Source of the DNA: Alphaproteobacteria bacterium 46_93_T64 | Lineage (GTDB): Bacteria; Pseudomonadota; Alphaproteobacteria; Sneathiellales; Sneathiellaceae | DNA: 64,000 nucleotides | Direction: 5' to 3' | NCBI GenBank assembly: GCA_002163135.1 | Contig: MAAN01000012.1 | Coordinates: 1-64,000 of the forward strand | Shown here: positions 60,490 to 64,000 of the stretch, in pieces | Position numbering within the stretch: the first letter of the stretch is position 1 | Layout of the letters: every line of letters begins with the position of its first letter | Position numbers and translations under genes: made by a program | The notes under the pieces: model-generated | What the model was told of the DNA's origin: nothing | Seen by the model: the letters and a program-made list of their open reading frames with translations, nothing else | Database searches by the model: none

Positions 60490-61631
60490 TGTCAGAGAAG
60501 AATAGGCATATTGTATTGGCAAGCGGTGGCACAGGAGGGCATATTTTTCCTGCTCGGGCGCTTGCTGAAGAATTAATTGGCAGAAATTTTCGGGTAACAT
60601 TGCTAACCGATAGCCGCGGTGAAACATATGAAGATCTATTCCCCGGCGTAGATGTTGTTCAAATACGTGCTGGCTCACCTTCTGTTGGAGGTCTTTTCGG
60701 AAAGATTAAAGCAGTATTTGAATTGTCTGCAGGAACTCTTCAATCTCTATTTCTTCTTCGAAAAGAAAAACCAATTGCTGTCGTGGGATTTGGCGGATAT
60801 CCCTCCATGCCACCGGCCGCCGCAGCGACGCTGCTAGGAGTTCCTCTAGTCCTTCATGAACAGAACGCGATTTTGGGTCGCGTAAATAATTTGTTGGCGG
60901 GGCGGGCTGCTGCGATTGCCACTTCGTTCATGCACACAGACGCAAATGAAAACACTGCCCTTGTAAAAATGCGTTTTACTGGCAATCCAGTCCGCAAGGA
61001 AATCCTTTCTCTGCACGGGGAAGGTTATTGCCCTGCAACTAACTCTGAAAAATTCAATTTGCTTGTTCTTGGAGGGAGCCAAGGGGCAACTATCTTGTCA
61101 GATGTTGTACCTGCTGCGATTAAATTGCTCCCTTTAGAGCTTCAGAGACGCCTTCATGTGACACAGCAATGCCGGAAAGAAGATCTGGCTCAAGTCGAAA
61201 AAATGTATGAAACGGCAGCAATAACCTCAACTTTAGCGACATTCTTCGATAACATTCCTGAGCTGCTGGCGAGCTGCCATCTCGCGATTGCACGTTCTGG
61301 TGCTTCCACCATGGCGGAGCTCGCAGTTGCAGGAAGACCCGCAATTCTAGTGCCCTATAAATTCGCTATGGATAATCATCAGTTCCAGAATGCAAAAAAC
61401 AGTGTTGACCGGGGCGCAGCTGAGCTTATCTTGCAGGACAATTTTACAGTTGAAACGCTAAAAGAGAAGTTACTCTGTATGCTAAGTCATCCGGAAAAAT
61501 TGAAGACAATGGCGACAGCCACTGCACAATGCGCAGAGGTAGAAGCCGCTGAAAATCTTGCAGATATGGTTGAAGAGATGGCAAAAAAACGAACTGGTGG
61601 TTCCCAAATGAACGGAAAGGTCGCTGCATGA
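60489..61631 (+). CDS. murG: UDP-GlcNAc:lipid I GlcNAc transferase MurG
   Basis: A 380-residue GT-B glycosyltransferase with the MurG N-terminal loop [19 protein letters not shown] (residues 11-29), [41 protein letters not shown] in the middle, and [36 protein letters not shown] in the C-terminal UDP-GlcNAc site. It turns lipid I into lipid II on the inner face of the membrane. The start ATG overlaps the ftsW stop, and the end overlaps murC by 4 bases. Confidence 0.97.
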   Translation: MSEKNRHIVLASGGTGGHIFPARALAEELIGRNFRVTLLTDSRGETYEDLFPGVDVVQIRAGSPSVGGLFGKIKAVFELSAGTLQSLFLLRKEKPIAVVGFGGYPSMPPAAAATLLGVPLVLHEQNAILGRVNNLLAGRAAAIATSFMHTDANENTALVKMRFTGNPVRKEILSLHGEGYCPATNSEKFNLLVLGGSQGATILSDVVPAAIKLLPLELQRRLHVTQQCRKEDLAQVEKMYETAAITSTLATFFDNIPELLASCHLAIARSGASTMAELAVAGRPAILVPYKFAMDNHQFQNAKNSVDRGAAELILQDNFTVETLKEKLLCMLSHPEKLKTMATATAQCAEVEAAENLADMVEEMAKKRTGGSQMNGKVAA

Positions 61632-63052
61632 GAGCGCTCCCGCTTGATATAGGTCTGGTACATTTTGTTGGTATCGGCGGCATTGGAATGAGTGGCATTG
61701 CTGAGGTTATGCATACTCTTGGTTATCAGGTGCAAGGATCTGATTTATCACGCAACGCGAATGTTGATCGACTGGAAGGCCTAGGAGTTAAGGTTTCAAT
61801 CGGCCATTCTGAGGAGAACCTCGGGGAAGCTCGTGTCGTTGTCATATCGTCTGCGGTGAAGGCGGATAATCCAGAAGTACGGCAAGCTCGTGCCAGTCTT
61901 ATTCCTGTGGTGCGAAGAGCTGAAATGCTGGCGGAATTGATGCGCCTTAAATGGGCTGTTGCTGTGGGTGGTACCCATGGAAAAACGACAACCACTTCTA
62001 TATTGGCAAGTTTGCTTGATGCTGCTGAAGCGGAGCCAACCGTTATCAATGGTGGGATTATTAATGCCTACGGCACGAATGCACGGCTTGGTAATGGTGA
62101 CTGGATGGTCGTTGAGGCCGACGAGTCTGATGGGAGTTTTGTTAAGTTGCCTGCCACGATCGCAGTGGTGACAAATATCGATCCTGAACATCTTGACTTC
62201 TATGGTGATTTTGACGGCGTTAAAGAAGCGTTTTTGACGTTTGTCGAAAACATTCCATTCTACGGTTTCGCGGCGCTTTGCATTGACCATGCTGAGGTGC
62301 AGGCACTCATCGGTAAAATATCAGATCGCAGGTTGGTTACGTTTGGCCTATCCCCGCAGGCAGATTATCGCGCAGTCGATGTTCGTTTTGAGGCTGGAGG
62401 CGCTCGCTTCAACGTATCTGTAAGTGATCGTATAAGTGCTGATAAGCGGATGATGAAGGGGTTCGAATTTCCAATGCCGGGTGCCCATAACGTTCAGAAT
62501 GCAATGGCCGCGGTCGCTGTCGGGGCGGAAATGGGATTTGACGAGGTCACTTTGAAAAAAGGCCTTCGCGAATTCGGAGGCGTGAAACGCCGCTTTACAA
62601 AAGTAGGTGTTACAAATGGTGTAACTGTAATCGATGATTATGGTCACCATCCAGTTGAGATATCCTCCGTTTTATCTGCTGCTCGCCAAGCATATGACGG
62701 AAAAATTATAGCGGTGGTTCAACCTCACCGTTATTCAAGATTGAACGATTTGTTCGAAGACTTCTGTACCTGTTTTAACGACGCGGACACTGTGGTCGTT
62801 GCCGATATTTATGCTGCCGGTGAAGATCCAATTGAAGGTGTCAGCCAGGATAGTTATGTTGAAGGTCTGCGGACACGTGGTCATCAACATGTTCTACCGC
62901 TTTCAAGTCCAGAAAAGTTAGCGGAATTGATCATACAAGAGGCTGAACCGGGAGACGTTGTTGTATGCTTGGGTGCGGGTTCTATTTCATTGTGGGCAAA
63001 CCGATTGCCATCTGAATTGGCTGCCCTTCAGGAAAACGGGGCTGCGGAATGA
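61628..63052 (+). CDS. murC: UDP-N-acetylmuramate:L-alanine ligase MurC
   Basis: The 474-residue Mur ligase opens with [30 protein letters not shown], has the ATP loop [20 protein letters not shown] (about residues 117-136), [14 protein letters not shown] and [18 protein letters not shown], and ends in a C-terminal [14 protein letters not shown]. These are classic MurC markers. It adds L-Ala to UDP-MurNAc, the first amino-acid ligation of the pathway. It overlaps murG and murB by 4 bases each. Confidence 0.97.
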   Translation: MRALPLDIGLVHFVGIGGIGMSGIAEVMHTLGYQVQGSDLSRNANVDRLEGLGVKVSIGHSEENLGEARVVVISSAVKADNPEVRQARASLIPVVRRAEMLAELMRLKWAVAVGGTHGKTTTTSILASLLDAAEAEPTVINGGIINAYGTNARLGNGDWMVVEADESDGSFVKLPATIAVVTNIDPEHLDFYGDFDGVKEAFLTFVENIPFYGFAALCIDHAEVQALIGKISDRRLVTFGLSPQADYRAVDVRFEAGGARFNVSVSDRISADKRMMKGFEFPMPGAHNVQNAMAAVAVGAEMGFDEVTLKKGLREFGGVKRRFTKVGVTNGVTVIDDYGHHPVEISSVLSAARQAYDGKIIAVVQPHRYSRLNDLFEDFCTCFNDADTVVVADIYAAGEDPIEGVSQDSYVEGLRTRGHQHVLPLSSPEKLAELIIQEAEPGDVVVCLGAGSISLWANRLPSELAALQENGAAE

Positions 63053-64000
63053 CTGCAATACTTCGCGCTGATATTCCATTGATTGAAAGGTTGCCAGAAG
63101 TCAAAGGTAGACTACGCGAAAATGTGGCGTTGAATAAAGTGACATGGTTCCAAGTGGGCGGTCCGGCAGACATTCTATATAAGCCTGAAGACGAAACTGA
63201 TCTCGCATTTTTCCTGAAAAACACACCCGTTGATATACCCCTATTCGTCCTTGGCGTCGGATCCAACCTACTGGTTAGAGATAGTGGATTTCGCGGTGTT
63301 GTTTTGCGTTTGGGACGTAATTTCGTGAAAATGAATTGCCTCGAAGGTAATCGTTTGCGGGTCGGAGCAGGGTCGCTTGATGTATATGTTTCGCATTTTG
63401 CCGCCGATAATGGTTTGACAGGGGCAGAGTTTCTAAGCGGTATCCCCGGAAGCATTGGCGGCGCACTCCGAATGAACGCAGGGGCTTATGGTTCTGAAAT
63501 GAAAGAAGTGCTGATTTCTGCCGTCGCGTACGATCGTGCCGGGGAACGTCATGAGCTCAATCTAGAGGATATGGGATTTTCTTATCGTCATTGCGATATC
63601 CCCACTGACTGGATATTTACTGAAGCTGTTCTGCAGTTGCAGCCAGGAAAAGCTGAAAAAATCACTCAGAAGATGAAAGAAATTGCTACGAGCCGGGAAG
63701 GCAGCCAGCCTGTAAAAAGCAGAACAGGAGGTTCTACTTTTGCTAATCCTGATGGGAAAAAGGCATGGGAGCTTATTGATGCTGTGGGCGGCCGTGGACT
63801 AAGCATTGGCGGTGCGAAAATTTCCGATAAACACTGCAATTTTCTAATTAATACAGGCGGAGCGACCGCTGCAGAATTAGAGGCAGTCGGCGAAGAAGCC
63901 CGCAGGCGCGTGTTTAAAGAATTTGATACGTTACTTCGCTGGGAAATTGTGCGTCTTGGCGATGTAGATGAAACCGCAACGACTAGGGAAAGTAAAGACT
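63049..64000 (+). CDS. murB: UDP-N-acetylenolpyruvoylglucosamine reductase MurB, C-terminus past the window
   Basis: The frame is open from ATG 63049 to the window end (317 codons), with no stop. The FAD-binding region starts at [18 protein letters not shown], then [47 protein letters not shown] and [13 protein letters not shown], which carries the conserved active-site serine, and [23 protein letters not shown]. MurB reduces UDP-GlcNAc-enolpyruvate to UDP-MurNAc, supplying MurC's substrate. The 4-base overlap with murC argues for coupling. Only the last few residues, if any, are missing, and ddlB would be expected next. Confidence 0.96.
   Translation, partial: MTAILRADIPLIERLPEVKGRLRENVALNKVTWFQVGGPADILYKPEDETDLAFFLKNTPVDIPLFVLGVGSNLLVRDSGFRGVVLRLGRNFVKMNCLEGNRLRVGAGSLDVYVSHFAADNGLTGAEFLSGIPGSIGGALRMNAGAYGSEMKEVLISAVAYDRAGERHELNLEDMGFSYRHCDIPTDWIFTEAVLQLQPGKAEKITQKMKEIATSREGSQPVKSRTGGSTFANPDGKKAWELIDAVGGRGLSIGGAKISDKHCNFLINTGGATAAELEAVGEEARRRVFKEFDTLLRWEIVRLGDVDETATTRESKD

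Noticed and set aside
1-64000. CRISPR arrays, insertion sequences, prophage genes or tRNAs
   Set aside because: On reading the intergenic regions I saw no regular repeats with spacers, no transposase or integrase motifs and no cloverleaf-like sequences. The M15-like peptidase at 33296 is the only gene that might look phage-like and it has no phage neighbours.

Overview
The window looks like chromosomal DNA of a free-living, probably marine, alphaproteobacterium of moderate GC content. Four things point that way: a djlA-ampD-rnpB block leading into a complete mraZ-to-murB division/cell-wall cluster, a class GN sortase with its VIT/VWA target, a cobalamin riboswitch in front of a CbiM-type permease, and two histidine kinases whose HisKA regions resemble alphaproteobacterial PleC/DivJ/PdhS kinases. 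The species cannot be named from this. I see no insertion sequences, prophage genes, CRISPR arrays or tRNAs.

Layout. 0-14 kb is mostly catabolism: the end of an aldehyde dehydrogenase gene, three solo periplasmic solute-binding proteins (the third broken by a one-base frameshift), a TetR/SRPBCC pair with two palindromic operators, a LYS1/LYS9-like saccharopine pair for lysine catabolism, a TetR followed by a monooxygenase-esterase-SDR operon, a dimethylargininase and an iron-type alcohol dehydrogenase. 14-25 kb holds two orphan sensor kinases, an MFS carrier, a B12-riboswitch-controlled CbiM-like cobalt permease, a DUF1499 protein, a tupBCA tungstate ABC transporter, a TRIC-type channel, an enoyl-CoA hydratase and a small monooxygenase.

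25-33 kb holds a polyamine operon (type III PLP decarboxylase, deoxyhypusine synthase-like protein, agmatinase-like ureohydrolase), then the sortase target and sortase, uppP, a DUF3108 protein and an M15-like peptidase. 34-45 kb holds an Lrp regulator divergent from a fused indolepyruvate ferredoxin oxidoreductase, a membrane class III nucleotide cyclase, a glyoxalase II-like hydrolase, and a LysR regulator divergent from two tandem AidB-like acyl-CoA dehydrogenases, then another MFS carrier.

46-64 kb is the conserved cell-wall region: djlA, an AmpD-like amidase, the RNase P RNA, a CPA2/Kef-type antiporter, and then mraZ, rsmH, ftsL, ftsI, murE, murF, mraY, murD, ftsW, murG, murC and murB. 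The dcw genes are very tightly packed: most junctions overlap by 1-18 bases or have only a few bases between them. Five TGG(G/A)-type repeats with exact 10-bp spacing upstream of mraZ look like the MraZ operator. The cluster builds lipid II from UDP-MurNAc and supplies septal synthesis (FtsW/FtsI/FtsL). UppP in the middle of the window recycles the same undecaprenyl carrier.

The most interesting loci for follow-up are the decarboxylase/deoxyhypusine-synthase-like/ureohydrolase operon, the sortase pair with its APQTAT sorting motif, the orphan CbiM under a B12 riboswitch, the mymA-like three-gene operon and the MraZ repeat array.
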